Part shown: positions 24,061 through 32,466 of the stretch, in pieces
How the letters are laid out: each line of letters opens with the position of its first letter
Numbering within the stretch: position 1 is the stretch's first letter
Assembly: GCA_017448905.1 (NCBI GenBank)
Contig: JAFSKP010000053.1
Span: 1-41,175, forward strand
DNA length: 41,175 nt
Direction: 5' to 3'
Source of the DNA: Bacteroidales bacterium
GTDB lineage: Bacteria; Bacteroidota; Bacteroidia; Bacteroidales; P3
The notes under the pieces: model-generated
What the model was told of the DNA's origin: nothing
Databases searched by the model: none
The model's input: the letters and a program-made list of their open reading frames with translations, nothing else
Made by a program: the position numbers and the translations under genes

Positions 24061-24105
24061 TATTTACTGTGGTTTAAGTTTTACGTTGTGTTTTTTTACC
24101 AGATG

Positions 24106-24113
24106 CAAAAGTA
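24106..24113 (-). promoter_or_regulatory. Candidate -7 box of glmM-hydE
   Basis: Minus-strand TACTTTTG matches TAnnTTTG and lies about 45 bp before the glmM ATG, in an AT-rich 232-bp divergent intergenic region. The -33 region is unclear. Confidence 0.5.
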
Positions 24114-24177
24114 CACAAAAAACCATATTTTGTAACTTTTATTTCATTTTTCATTTCTGATTATCATTTTTTCTTTG

Positions 24178-24185
24178 TATCTTTG
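24178..24185 (+). promoter_or_regulatory. Candidate -7 box of the deoxynucleoside kinase gene
   Basis: TATCTTTG (matching TAnnTTTG, in the frequent Bacteroidota form TATCTTTGC) would give a leader of about 100 nt before the ATG at 24293. Confidence 0.5.
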
Positions 24186-24292
24186 CTTTTTCGAAAATAA
24201 ATGTCACTGTTTTCTATCCATTTATTTTTCAGTACATAATATAGCTATTGAAAAGTGGTGGGTAGGTGAAATATATATAGATTGGTCTCATT

Positions 24293-24907
24293 ATGCACAT
24301 AGCAATTGCAGGAAATATTGGCTCTGGCAAGACAACCCTTACCGACAAGCTTGCTAAGCATTACGGCTACGAAGTGCTTCTCGAGAGTATGGACAACAAC
24401 CCGTATATCAACAGTTTCTATGAAGATATGCGCCGTTGGAGCTTTAACCTGCAGATATATTACCTCCACACACGTTACCGCCAGCTTCTTGACATGAAGC
24501 AGACGGGACTCGACTTTGTGCAGGACCGCACCCTCTACGAAGATGCCTACATCTTCGCTCCCAACCTGCAGGCCATGGGTCTTATGAATACGCGCGACTA
24601 CGAGAACTATATCGCTGTCTTCGAACTCCTGGAGTCGTTCATCGATCCGCCAGACCTCCTCATTTACCTTCATGGCGAGGTGCCATCCCTCATCAAGCAA
24701 ATCCAAAGGCGCGGACGCAGCTATGAGAGTTCCATCCGTCTGGACTACCTGACCAACCTCAACGAGCGCTACGACAAGTGGTTTGACATGTATGACCGTG
24801 GTAAGGCCCTCAAGATTAATATCGAGGAACTCAATTTTGCCGACAGCCGCGAAGACCTCGGTACCGTCATCAACATGATAGACGCCGAATTCAATGGCCT
24901 CTTTTAG
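24293..24907 (+). CDS. Deoxynucleoside kinase (dGK/dAK type)
   Basis: 204 residues, a complete member of the deoxynucleoside kinase family. The P-loop is GNIGSGKTT (7-15). LESMDNNPYINSFY near 30-44 fits the substrate-pocket Glu, and QDRTLYEDAYIF near 76 carries the conserved DR motif with the catalytic region. QRRGRSYE near 138 is the lid Arg-rich loop. It phosphorylates deoxynucleosides to the monophosphate in the cytosolic salvage pathway; I cannot choose between purine and pyrimidine preference. It heads a plus-strand run of core genes with kdsB 47 bp downstream. The start is set by the P-loop spacing. Confidence 0.88.
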   Translation: MHIAIAGNIGSGKTTLTDKLAKHYGYEVLLESMDNNPYINSFYEDMRRWSFNLQIYYLHTRYRQLLDMKQTGLDFVQDRTLYEDAYIFAPNLQAMGLMNTRDYENYIAVFELLESFIDPPDLLIYLHGEVPSLIKQIQRRGRSYESSIRLDYLTNLNERYDKWFDMYDRGKALKINIEELNFADSREDLGTVINMIDAEFNGLF

Positions 24908-24954
24908 TCACAAACAACAAATTGAAACCCATAACCCCATAACCAGTTAATAAT

Positions 24955-25698
24955 ATGAAAATTCTTGGCATTATCCCTGCGCGTTTCAACTCCACGCGTT
25001 TCCCTGGCAAACCGCTCGTCATGATCAATGACAAGCCCATGATCGAACATGTATGGAACGGTGTCAAGGACACCGGTCTCGTCGACCGCGTCGTTGTCGC
25101 CACAGAGGACAAGCGTATCGTTGACGCTGTCACCGCATTTGGCGGTGAGGCCCTCATGACAAGTAAAAACCATAAGACCGGTACAGACCGTTGCGGCGAA
25201 GCCATCCAACTGCTTGGCGAAAGTGTCGACGACTATGACGTGGTCATCAACATCCAAGGTGACGAGCCTAAGGTTGCCGCCGAGCATATCAAGATCGTCG
25301 CCAAGGCGTTCGAAGACCAATCCGTACAGATCGTGACCCTCAAGAAGAAAATCACATCCCTGGCCGAACTCAACTCCACCAACACAGTCAAGGTGGTGTG
25401 CGCCACCAATGGTGATGCACTCTATTTCAGCCGCCAGCCGTTGCCTTACATGCGCGGTATCGCCCAAGAGATGTGGCTCCGCAAGCGTGTGTGCTCCTAC
25501 TACAAGCACATCGGCATCTACGCTTTCCGCCGTGAGGTGCTGCAACAGGTTGTCAAGCTGTCGCAGACCCCCCTTGAGAAATGCGAGTCGCTCGAACAGC
25601 TGCGCTGGATGGAGAACGGCTACCGTATCTCCGTTCGTGAGACAACAAAGGAGAGTGTCGCCATTGACATTCCAGAAGACCTCCTCAAACTGAAATAG
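24955..25698 (+). CDS. kdsB: CMP-KDO synthetase (3-deoxy-manno-octulosonate cytidylyltransferase)
   Basis: 247 residues, family-typical length. The nucleotide-binding start GIIPARFNSTRFPGKPLVMI is at residues 4-23. Then come PMIEHVWNG, VVATEDKRI, MTSKNHKTGTDRCGEA near 65-80 and VINIQGDEP near 96. FSRQPLPYMRG and HIGIYAFRREVL follow, and the C-terminal SLEQLRWMENGYRI lies near 220. The enzyme activates KDO with CTP for lipid A-core assembly, which shows a Gram-negative LPS maker. A short hairpin (CCTGACA/TGTCAGG) follows the stop. Confidence 0.95.
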   Translation: MKILGIIPARFNSTRFPGKPLVMINDKPMIEHVWNGVKDTGLVDRVVVATEDKRIVDAVTAFGGEALMTSKNHKTGTDRCGEAIQLLGESVDDYDVVINIQGDEPKVAAEHIKIVAKAFEDQSVQIVTLKKKITSLAELNSTNTVKVVCATNGDALYFSRQPLPYMRGIAQEMWLRKRVCSYYKHIGIYAFRREVLQQVVKLSQTPLEKCESLEQLRWMENGYRISVRETTKESVAIDIPEDLLKLK

Positions 25699-25704
25699 TG
25701 GCTC

Positions 25705-25751
25705 CCTGACAATAATACACTGTCAGGCAATCAAGCAATCAAGCAATCAAG
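25705..25751 (+). repeat. Hairpin plus three CAATCAAG units before the HU/SPOR gene
   Basis: CCTGACA (25705-25711) pairs with TGTCAGG (25721-25727). Three perfect 8-bp direct units CAATCAAG (25728-25751) follow, ending one base before the ATG at 25753. A similar array lies directly before rsmI. Confidence 0.8.
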
Positions 25752-25752
25752 A

Positions 25753-27509
25753 ATGAACATAACCGACTATCTTGTAGAGTATCTGAAAAGTGGCAAGCCT
25801 GTCAACATCAAAGGCATAGGTGTCATCATAGAGCAGGAGACCAAGGCTTTCTTCGACAGCACCACCTCGACTTTTTATCCAACCCGTCAAAATCTCTCCA
25901 TCCAGAACGGCGTGGTCAACGAGTCCGATTTTCTCCGTTTCCTTGCCGACAAGGAATGTGTCTCCACCACTACGGCAGCCCAGATTTGGAAGAACTACAA
26001 CGATGCCCTCCTCTCGAAACTCAATGATGAGGGCTCTTGCCGTCTCGGCGATTTGGGAAACATCTCCCTTTCGGATGGCATCTTCTCTATAGACACTGCC
26101 GATGCTCCTGACACCCATCTTGATGTGCTTTCGCACAGGTCTCCTGTACATGACGTCAAGACGAAGGCTGTAACCGGCGATGGCAGTCCTTTTGACTTCT
26201 TCGACAATCCGGATGCTCCGCGGAAGTCCCCTTTCCTTACCTCTATTCTGGCGGCACCGGTTGAGTCACCTCTTCCCGAACCCGAACCTGAGCCTGTGCC
26301 GGAACCAGAACCCGAACCAGTGCCTGAGCCTGAACCCGAACCAGTGCCTGATCCTGAACCCGAGCCAGTTCCTGAACCTGAACCCGAACCAGTTCCTGAA
26401 CCTGAACCCGAATCCGAGCCGGAACCTGTGCCTGAATCCGAACAGGGGTCAGTCCATAAGCAGAACACTATAGATGAAGACACTATCAGTACTCTCCATC
26501 AGCTCGATGCGATAGACAACTCTGATGCATCCTCCGTCCAGGTTTCATCCGATAAACAACGCAAAAACAAGAAAACAAGAAAGACAAGGACGGTGACAAG
26601 AAATGTAAAGGCCATTTCTGGAAGGTCCTACTCTGGTTTCTGCTTATCGTCATTATCCTGTTGGCTTGTCTCGCTGTCGTCGACCATTATCTCCTGAACA
26701 GCCGTCTCCGCCAGTGGGCAGCGTCCTATATCCCACAGCTGGCTGTCACACAGACATCCGACAACGATGCCGCCAGCATCACGCTGCCTGTCGACTATGA
26801 CCGTGATGCCGCCATCGACAACATCACTCAATTCACTTTCTCGCTTGATAATATGGAATTCAGCAGCGACGAAATATCTGCTCGTAGCCGCAAAATCGTC
26901 GCCGACTTCACTCCTTATCTTTGCAATTTCTTGAAACAACGCAAGATGAGCAAGTATGAGGATGCTTTCCTCTCGGAAGTGGAACGGTATATTGACGGAC
27001 GCCTCGGTGAGCTCCTGGCAGACGATGGCTTCCATGGTCAGTCTCTGCTTTCCTACAAAGACTACGTGCGCGAGTACAACATGCCGGCACTCAAAGACCG
27101 TCTGATGACACGCAAGGCTGTCAATGTCCAATCTGAACTCTTCGAGGCATCCATTCTCGAAGACATCCTCGTCCGGATAATCCCCTCTGACGAGCTTATC
27201 CCCGAACCTGTGGCCGACAAGCCCAAGACAGGAAATGCCAAAAAAGAAAAGCCCATGCCCGTAACATCGCATGTGGCCACGCAGTCCAAACAGGGCTTCG
27301 ATGTCATCGCCGGATTCTCAGTCAACAAGTCCAATGCTGACGCTCTCTGCCGCAGACTCAAAGCCAAGGGGTGTGATGCCTATATCATCAACCGCAACGG
27401 CCTCTACTATGTCAGCATGGGCAGCGCCGCCAGCCGCACCGAGATAGAGGCCCGCTACAACCACATCAAGGAATGGTACAAGGGCGACGTCAGCATCAAG
27501 AAATGGTGA
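25753..27509 (+). CDS. HU-CCDC81-like / transmembrane / SPOR protein, split by a frameshift
   Basis: The N-terminal frame (25753 to about 26570) has an HU/CCDC81-like domain ([36 protein letters not shown]). A Pro-Glu repeat follows ([13 protein letters not shown], nt 26275-26442), then a Lys-rich stretch. The continuation lies one base back, in the -1 frame, from about 26570 to 27509. There [20 protein letters not shown] leads into a membrane segment ([20 protein letters not shown]), a periplasmic helical part and a C-terminal SPOR domain ([37 protein letters not shown]). In the first frame the end ([12 protein letters not shown]) is noise. Together they make the usual Bacteroidota cell-division SPOR protein that binds denuded glycan. 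Mutation, assembly error or frameshifting in the A-rich run 26555-26590 could explain the split. Confidence 0.8.
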
Positions 27510-27589
27510 ATGGTGAATAGTGAATGGTGAATGGTGAATGGTGAATGGTGAATAGTGAATGGTGAATAGTGAATGGTGAATAGTGAATG
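27506..27589 (+). repeat. GTGAATR tandem array 1 (12 units of 7 bp)
   Basis: Twelve consecutive 7-mers GTGAATG or GTGAATA run from 27506 to 27589. The TGA stop of the SPOR gene (27507-27509) lies inside the first unit. The remaining 64 bp to trmB hold nothing else clear. Confidence 0.95.
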
Positions 27590-27653
27590 GTGAGACGGAA
27601 CCAGCCCTCCGTCGAGAAGTTTCAATTTAAACTTTCAATTTTCAATTCAGTAA

Positions 27654-28313
27654 ATGCCCAAGCATAAACTGGCTCGCTTTGCCGAAAATCTGACTTTCAA
27701 CAACCTTTTCCAGCTCTCATTCGAGCAGCTCGCAGAACGCGAGTTTGAATGGCGTGGCAGGTGGCATGAGTTTTTCGGCAACGGCAACCCCATAGTGCTA
27801 GAACTCGGCTGTGGCAAGGGCGAATACACCATTGCCATGGCACGTCAACTTCCTGACCAAAACTATATAGGTGTCGACATCAAGGGTGCTCGACTGTGGC
27901 GTGGCGCCAAGACCAGCAATGAGGAGAATATGGCGAATGTGGCATTTATCCGTACACGCATCGAGCTGATAGATCGTTTCTTCGCCCCCGACGAGGTGTC
28001 TGAAATCTGGGTCACTTTCCCCGACCCTCAACCTAAAAAACCTAACAAAAGGCTCACCTCTCAACGTTTTCTTTCGTTATACTCCCATTTCCTCAAGCCC
28101 GGTTCTCCCATCAACCTCAAGACAGACTCGAGGGAACTCTTCGACTACACCCTTGAGGAGGTCATCCCCGCAGCAGGACTGCAGGTCGACATCGCAACCC
28201 CAGACCTGTATGCCTCCGGCTATGGCGGAATGGCAACAGCAGTCCAGACCTTCTACGAGTCCATGTTCCTAGCCCAAGGCAAACCGATAACATATTTGAG
28301 GTTCAGTGAATAG
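27654..28313 (+). CDS. trmB: tRNA (guanine-46-N7)-methyltransferase
   Basis: 219 residues, a Rossmann-fold SAM methyltransferase. VLELGCGKGEYTIAMARQ (about 48-65) is the SAM-binding motif I. NYIGVDIKGARLWRGAK follows, and then the TrmB signature VTFPDPQPKKPNKRLTSQRF (about 120-139) with the catalytic-region Asp, and INLKTDSRELF. The C-terminus has SGYGGMATAVQTFYESMF. The N-terminal MPKHKLARFAENLTF matches Bacteroidota members. It makes m7G46 in the tRNA variable loop. The stop codon lies in a second GTGAATR array, so its last residues (FSE) are encoded by repeat units. Confidence 0.95.
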   Translation: MPKHKLARFAENLTFNNLFQLSFEQLAEREFEWRGRWHEFFGNGNPIVLELGCGKGEYTIAMARQLPDQNYIGVDIKGARLWRGAKTSNEENMANVAFIRTRIELIDRFFAPDEVSEIWVTFPDPQPKKPNKRLTSQRFLSLYSHFLKPGSPINLKTDSRELFDYTLEEVIPAAGLQVDIATPDLYASGYGGMATAVQTFYESMFLAQGKPITYLRFSE

Positions 28314-28382
28314 TGAATAGTGAATGGTGAATGGTGAATGGTGAATAGTGAATAGTGAATGGTGAATAGTGAATAGTGAATG
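28306..28382 (+). repeat. GTGAATR tandem array 2 (11 units of 7 bp)
   Basis: Eleven 7-mers GTGAATA/GTGAATG occupy 28306-28382. As in array 1, the upstream stop codon (TAG 28311-28313, trmB) is built from the first two units. It differs from array 1 in the order of A and G variants. Confidence 0.95.
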
Positions 28383-28467
28383 GTGGCACGCGAGCGAAGA
28401 TCAAGAAACGTAAAACCTCAAACGTAAAACAATTACTTCAACTTAAAACTTTATAAAAACATATAAT

Positions 28468-29208
28468 ATGTCAGGACATAATAAATGGTCAAAGATTAAG
28501 AGAGCCAAAGGCGCCGCTGACGCCAAGCGCTCCAAACAGTATTCCAACATCTTGAAGCAGGTCTCCATCGCCGTCCGCGAAGGCGGTCCCGACCCCGACA
28601 GCAACCCTCGCCTCCGACTGCTCGTCCAGAACGCACGCGGCTGCAACATGCCCAAGGATACCCTCCAGCGTGCCATCAACAAGGCCAACGACAAGGATGC
28701 TGCAGCAATGCAGGAACTCACCTTCGAGTGCCATGTCAACCACGGCATTGCCCTCTTCATCGAGGCTCTCTCGGACAACAACAACCGCACTGTCGCCAAC
28801 GTCAAGTCTATCATGAACAAGTTCGGCGGTACCCTTGAGACCAACGGCAGCCTCAGCTTCCTTTTCACCCGCAAGGGTGTCTTCGTCATTCCGCGTAAAC
28901 CCGACATGGATGTCGAGGAACTGGAGATGGATCTCATCGACGGAGGCCTCGAGGAAATGGAAGTGGACGACGACTACCTCACCCTTTATACCGCTTATGA
29001 GGACTTCGGCAATATGGTCAAGATGCTCGAAACTAAAGGCATTGAATGCGAGAGTGCCGAACTGCAGCGTATCCCCAACACCACTCGCGAGATTGACGAG
29101 GAGTCCATCCGCAAGGTCATGAAGGTTATCAACATTCTCGAGGAAGACGACGATGTCACCAACGTCTTCCACGACATGGAGATACCCGACGATTTCGAGG
29201 AGGAATAA
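28468..29208 (+). CDS. yebC: YebC/PmpR family protein
   Basis: 246 residues. The N-terminal signature SGHNKWSKIKRAKGAADAKR is unmistakable, followed by VREGGPDPDSNPRLRLLVQNAR. NMPKDTLQRAINKAN and CHVNHGIALFIEALSDNNNRTVANVKSIMNKFGGTL come next, and then the acidic C-terminal domain. The family is cytosolic; members act as DNA-binding regulators or as ribosome factors relieving stalls at proline stretches (TACO1-like). A translation role would fit the Pro-Glu repeats nearby only by chance. The acidic tail (DDDVTNVFHDMEIPDDFEEE) is longer than in many homologues. The start is fixed by the signature. Confidence 0.95.
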   Translation: MSGHNKWSKIKRAKGAADAKRSKQYSNILKQVSIAVREGGPDPDSNPRLRLLVQNARGCNMPKDTLQRAINKANDKDAAAMQELTFECHVNHGIALFIEALSDNNNRTVANVKSIMNKFGGTLETNGSLSFLFTRKGVFVIPRKPDMDVEELEMDLIDGGLEEMEVDDDYLTLYTAYEDFGNMVKMLETKGIECESAELQRIPNTTREIDEESIRKVMKVINILEEDDDVTNVFHDMEIPDDFEEE

Positions 29209-29268
29209 TAGAATGTGCGAATGATTGATTGCGTGAATGCCTGAGTGCCATGCGGTCAAATACTCAAA

Positions 29269-29297
29269 CAATCAAGCAATCAAACAATCAAGCAATC
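29269..29297 (+). repeat. CAATCAAR array abutting the rsmI start
   Basis: Units CAATCAAG, CAATCAAA, CAATCAAG and a partial CAATC run from 29269 to 29297. The start codon ATG (29298) forms with the last unit (CAATCATG). Same unit as before the HU/SPOR gene. Confidence 0.85.
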
Positions 29298-30008
29298 ATG
29301 AAATTATTCCTGGTTCCGACACCGGTAGGGAACCTCGGCGACATGACTTTCCGCGCCGTCGAGGTTCTCAAATCGTGTGACCTCATCCTTGCCGAGGACA
29401 CCCGCACCAGCCGTGTCCTCATGCAGCACTACGGTATTGAGACCCCGATGCAGCCATACCATATCTTCAACGAGCACAAGGTTGTGGACAGCATTGTCGA
29501 GAAACTTCTCTCGGGTACAACTATCGCTGTGGTGACAGATGCCGGTACTCCAGGCATCAGCGACCCTGGCTTTCTCCTGGTGCGCGAGGCTGTCAAGGCT
29601 GGCGTCGAGGTGGAATGCCTCCCAGGTGCAACGGCTTTTGTCCCTGCTCTGATTGACAGTGGGTTCCCGTGCGACCGCTTTGTGTTCGAAGGCTTCCTCC
29701 CTCACAAGAAGGGTCGTCTGACAGCCATTCAAAACCTTGCCGCCGAGACACGTACTGTGGTGATTTATGAGAGCCCCTACCGTCTCCTCAAACTCCTGGA
29801 GCAACTCATCGAGGTGCTGGGTCAAGACAGGCAAGTGTGCGTCTGCCGCGAAATCAGCAAGCTCCATTCCGAGACCGTCAGGGGAAGCCTGCGCGAAGTG
29901 CGCGACGTGTTTGCTCCACGCGACATCAAAGGCGAAATCGTCCTCATCATCGCTGGTTCTAATTCTCCCAATCCCACCTTGCAGTCACGAATTAACGAAA
30001 TATCCTAA
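29298..30008 (+). CDS. rsmI: 16S rRNA (cytidine-1402-2'-O)-methyltransferase
   Basis: The start is placed at ATG 29298 because MKLFLVPTPVGNLGDMTFRA is the family N-terminus; an upstream in-frame ATG at 29229 only translates the repeat array. 236 residues of the tetrapyrrole-methylase (SpoU-unrelated, class III) fold. Marks are CDLILAEDTRTSRVL, VVTDAGTPGISDPGFLLVRE near 80-100, EVECLPGATAFVPALIDSGF and GFLPHKKGRL. ESPYRLLKLLEQL and CVCREISKLHSETVRG follow. It methylates C1402 of 16S rRNA in the decoding centre. The C-terminus (to GSNSPNPTLQSRINEIS) is slightly short compared with proteobacterial RsmI, as usual in Bacteroidota. Confidence 0.95.
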   Translation: MKLFLVPTPVGNLGDMTFRAVEVLKSCDLILAEDTRTSRVLMQHYGIETPMQPYHIFNEHKVVDSIVEKLLSGTTIAVVTDAGTPGISDPGFLLVREAVKAGVEVECLPGATAFVPALIDSGFPCDRFVFEGFLPHKKGRLTAIQNLAAETRTVVIYESPYRLLKLLEQLIEVLGQDRQVCVCREISKLHSETVRGSLREVRDVFAPRDIKGEIVLIIAGSNSPNPTLQSRINEIS

Positions 30009-30023
30009 TAACGCAACAACACA

Positions 30024-30776
30024 ATGAAGCGCATCATCATCCTTTCCACATTCTTGAGCCTTGCTCTTGCCGCCTCGGCACAGCATTTTTCCAAAGACAT
30101 AGACGAGTCCCATCTCAAAGGGCCAGTGAAGTCCGTACTCACTACAGTCCGCACGCCACAAGGTCGCATCGTCGGACAGCCCGTCCGCAACAACTATAAT
30201 GAGAAGGGCTACTTTACGCAAAACACCTATTACGACACCCTTGGCAACCCTGTCATCATAGTGACCTACTCTTACGACAAGAACGACCGCCTTGACAAGG
30301 AAATCCGTACGCAGGAACCCTACAGCGAACTGCTCTCGCAGACCACCTACAAATACGACAAGAAAGCGAACACCATCACCGCCGAGATGTTCGGCATTGC
30401 CGACTCGCTTGAAGAGAATACAGTCTACTTCTACTCAAAAGACGGGCAGCTCCAGAAAGTGTCGAGCTTCGGTGCCGACGGCAAGGAGGTGGCTTCTACA
30501 TTATACACCTACAATTCATTCGGATTCCGCACCCTTGTGACTTACAATGAGGGCGAGAACGGTATCTATCGTGGTACGGAGAAATACCGCTATGATACCG
30601 ACGGCTTCCTGGCCGAGAAATGCTCCTACTACCTCACCACACTCCGTCAGGCTTTCCTCTACACCTATTATTATGACGACTATGGCAACTGGGTGCAGGC
30701 TCACGTCTTCCATGTCTCCCCGACCGAGGGCTACCTCTACCAGGTCATCAACAGGCAGATAACCTACTTCGAGTAG
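30024..30776 (+). CDS. Secreted YD-repeat-like protein
   Basis: 250 residues. A Sec signal peptide (MKRIIILSTFLSLALAASAQ) precedes a beta-rich repeat pattern: NEKGYFTQNTYYDTLGNPV, YSYDKNDRLDKE, YKYDKKANT, YTYNSFGF, KYRYDTDGFLAEK and YYYDDYGNWVQAHVF. These recall YD (RHS-like) repeats and the small periplasmic repeat proteins common in Bacteroidota. The YDxxGNWVxxxVF ending is typical of them. The function is unknown; envelope or outer-membrane association is inferred. The stop lies 15 bp after rsmI begins its trailer, and its last 13 bases overlap, tail to tail, the opposed gene at 30764. Confidence 0.8.
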   Translation: MKRIIILSTFLSLALAASAQHFSKDIDESHLKGPVKSVLTTVRTPQGRIVGQPVRNNYNEKGYFTQNTYYDTLGNPVIIVTYSYDKNDRLDKEIRTQEPYSELLSQTTYKYDKKANTITAEMFGIADSLEENTVYFYSKDGQLQKVSSFGADGKEVASTLYTYNSFGFRTLVTYNEGENGIYRGTEKYRYDTDGFLAEKCSYYLTTLRQAFLYTYYYDDYGNWVQAHVFHVSPTEGYLYQVINRQITYFE

Positions 30777-31789
30777 TTGCGTCGCGCATACTGCCCGAAC
30801 CAGATGATGACATCACAGAGGTGCAATGCATATCCGAACAGGAAATTGTTGGAACGTAGGGAGTTGTAGTAGTCCTGTATTACAGTTTTGCCTTGGGTGT
30901 CGAGTTCCACTGTGTGTGAGTTCTTGTTTGCTACCACAAGGATGCTTTTGACTATCTGCGCTATCACCGGCGGGAAGATGTACTGTCCTGGGCGTTTGTA
31001 TCTCACTATCCTCGACCCTATGTTGACTTCGCGTCCCGACATGTAGAGCGATGAGTTCGCGAGGTTCACTTTGTCCCGGGGACCCATCACCTCGTCGGGC
31101 AGCATGCCCATACGGTTCGCGGCACGGAAAAGGTGCTCGAGAATGCGCCTCAGCTGCGTGTAGTACAGCACGGGATCGAAATTGCGGCTCTCCTCAGGGA
31201 AATGCAGCGCTTTCAGTATGTCGAGCATTGTCCGTCGTGCGTCGGGGGTGAAATACTGCTCCATGGTGCGGAACATATCGCCGTACAGGGTACGCACCTT
31301 GTTGTCCTTCTTTCGTGCAGCCGCATGCTTGATGGTGATGCATAGCTCGTCGAGTCCGACATTCTTCTGGAAAAACATCCGGCCCCATTCCTCTTCTTTC
31401 TTTTCCCGTTCACCCATGCCGACGCGGCGTAGCGTCAGCATGAAGTCGGGTGTCTTGTCTGCCGAAAGCACATACCATGGAAGCTGCTCCTCGTGCTGCG
31501 CATAGATGGTCTCCAGCTCTCTGACGGCCTGGTACAGGAAGTCGGGGTCTGGACTGCCGCCGTCACTGATGGTGCAGTTGCCGTCGAGGACCACCGCCGA
31601 GAGAGTCTCGAAACGGTTCGCAAGCACTGTCTTGCCACGATCCCAACTGCGAGACTGCTGTATATTAATGTTGTATTTCCGTCCTAATTCCTTGAATCCC
31701 AGTCGGTCTTCTTCCTCATCGACCCATAGTACGTTGTAAATGCTGTTATTTTTGTTCATTTTTACGACGATTTCCTTTTTTTGTGACAT
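30764..31789 (-). CDS. Receiver-like domain protein, function unknown
   Basis: 341 residues, or 331 if translation starts at Met11 (MNKNNSIYNVLWVDEEEDRL). The first about 130 residues look like a response-regulator receiver fold: VLWVDEEEDRLG, LSAVVLDGNC, and PWYVLSADKTPDF where a receiver has its conserved Thr/Ser. FFQKNVGLDEL may supply the conserved Lys. The phospho-acceptor Asp could be in VVLDG. The rest is helical (YYTQLRRILEHLFRAANRMG) without an HTH or enzyme motif that I recognise; a HEPN-like bundle is possible. It is convergent with the YD-repeat gene and divergent from rpmE2. No partner histidine kinase is seen. It may be a stress or defence sensor; that is speculative. Confidence 0.7.
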   Translation of the reverse strand: MSQKKEIVVKMNKNNSIYNVLWVDEEEDRLGFKELGRKYNINIQQSRSWDRGKTVLANRFETLSAVVLDGNCTISDGGSPDPDFLYQAVRELETIYAQHEEQLPWYVLSADKTPDFMLTLRRVGMGEREKKEEEWGRMFFQKNVGLDELCITIKHAAARKKDNKVRTLYGDMFRTMEQYFTPDARRTMLDILKALHFPEESRNFDPVLYYTQLRRILEHLFRAANRMGMLPDEVMGPRDKVNLANSSLYMSGREVNIGSRIVRYKRPGQYIFPPVIAQIVKSILVVANKNSHTVELDTQGKTVIQDYYNSLRSNNFLFGYALHLCDVIIWFGQYARRNYSK

Positions 31790-31902
31790 TAACGCGGCCC
31801 TTTTTTAATTATTGTGTTATGGGAAAAGACTTTTAACTATTCGTATAATATGTTGATTATGTGTATTGAATTTTTTTTTGTCATTTTTTTGTCTGAAAAT
31901 GT

Positions 31903-31933
31903 TTTGTCAGTTTCAGAAAAGTGTGTACTTTTG
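31903..31933 (+). promoter_or_regulatory. Consensus Bacteroidota promoter of rpmE2
   Basis: TTTG (31903-31906), 19 bp, then TACTTTTG (31926-31933): an exact fit to TTTG-N19-TAnnTTTG read by the Bacteroidota primary sigma factor. It predicts a leader of about 75 nt before rpmE2. Confidence 0.9.
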
Positions 31934-32017
31934 CAAACTCAAATTTCATAGTGAAGTAATATTTTTTTCAACAATCGTTTACAAAACCACTGTTTAAAAC
32001 GGCAAAAAAACAAAACA

Positions 32018-32275
32018 ATGAAAAAAGGAATCCACCCCTCCAACTACAGACTCGTCGTCTTCAAAGACATGTCCAATGATAACATGATTCTCACCAAGAG
32101 CTGCGCCAACACCAAGGAAACAGTCGTATACACCGACGGCAACGAGTATCCTGTTGTCAAGCTTGAGATCTCCAACACCTCACATCCGTACTTCACTGGC
32201 AAACTCAAGCTGGTTGATACCGCTGGTCGTGTCGACAAGTTCATGAGCAAGTACAAAAGATACAACAAAAAATAA
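32018..32275 (+). CDS. rpmE2: 50S ribosomal protein L31 type B
   Basis: 85 residues. MKKGIHPSNYRLVVFKDMSND, then the KSCANTKETVV and YPVVKLEISNTSHPYFTGK segment and a basic C-terminus (DKFMSKYKRYNKK). The zinc-binding Cys pairs of type A L31 are absent (a single Cys), so it is the zinc-independent C-minus form. In organisms with both forms this one is used under zinc limitation, but in Bacteroidota it is often the only L31. It has its own strong promoter and its own terminator, as expected for a highly expressed single gene. The identity is secure. Confidence 0.97.
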   Translation: MKKGIHPSNYRLVVFKDMSNDNMILTKSCANTKETVVYTDGNEYPVVKLEISNTSHPYFTGKLKLVDTAGRVDKFMSKYKRYNKK

Positions 32276-32307
32276 GAATAGTAGTTTGTTTTAGGTTAAA
32301 TGTTAGG

Positions 32308-32337
32308 AAAAAGCTCTTCTCGCAAGAGCTTTTTTTA
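32308..32337 (+). terminator. Rho-independent terminator of rpmE2
   Basis: AAAAAGCTCTT (32308-32318), loop CTCGC, AAGAGCTT (32324-32331), followed by a T-run. It is a textbook intrinsic terminator. Confidence 0.95.
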
Positions 32338-32466
32338 TTCCTTTTTTAATCATCGTCACCCCGGTTATTCCAAAAATAGCCTTGTCATATTAGCTAATTC
32401 GAAACCTTTTCTCCCATTTGTCGTAAAAAAAAACGTTTTCCTACTGTGTTCCATTTACAACATTCT

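Noticed and set aside
25995..26483. A Gly-Ser repeat protein on the minus strand ([11 protein letters not shown])
   Set aside because: It is the complement of the Pro-Glu repeat of the HU/SPOR gene; no start context or homology.
26540..26600. A programmed -1 frameshift as the accepted reading of the HU/SPOR gene
   Set aside because: The candidate slip sites are not canonical heptamers and no stimulatory stem is evident; mutation or sequence error is simpler.
27506..28382. A CRISPR array
   Set aside because: The repeats are contiguous 7-mers without spacers; no cas genes are seen.
29229..29297. A 23-residue N-terminal extension of RsmI
   Set aside because: It translates the CAATCAAG array (QTIKQSNNQAI); the family N-terminus begins at MKLFLVPTPVGNLGD.
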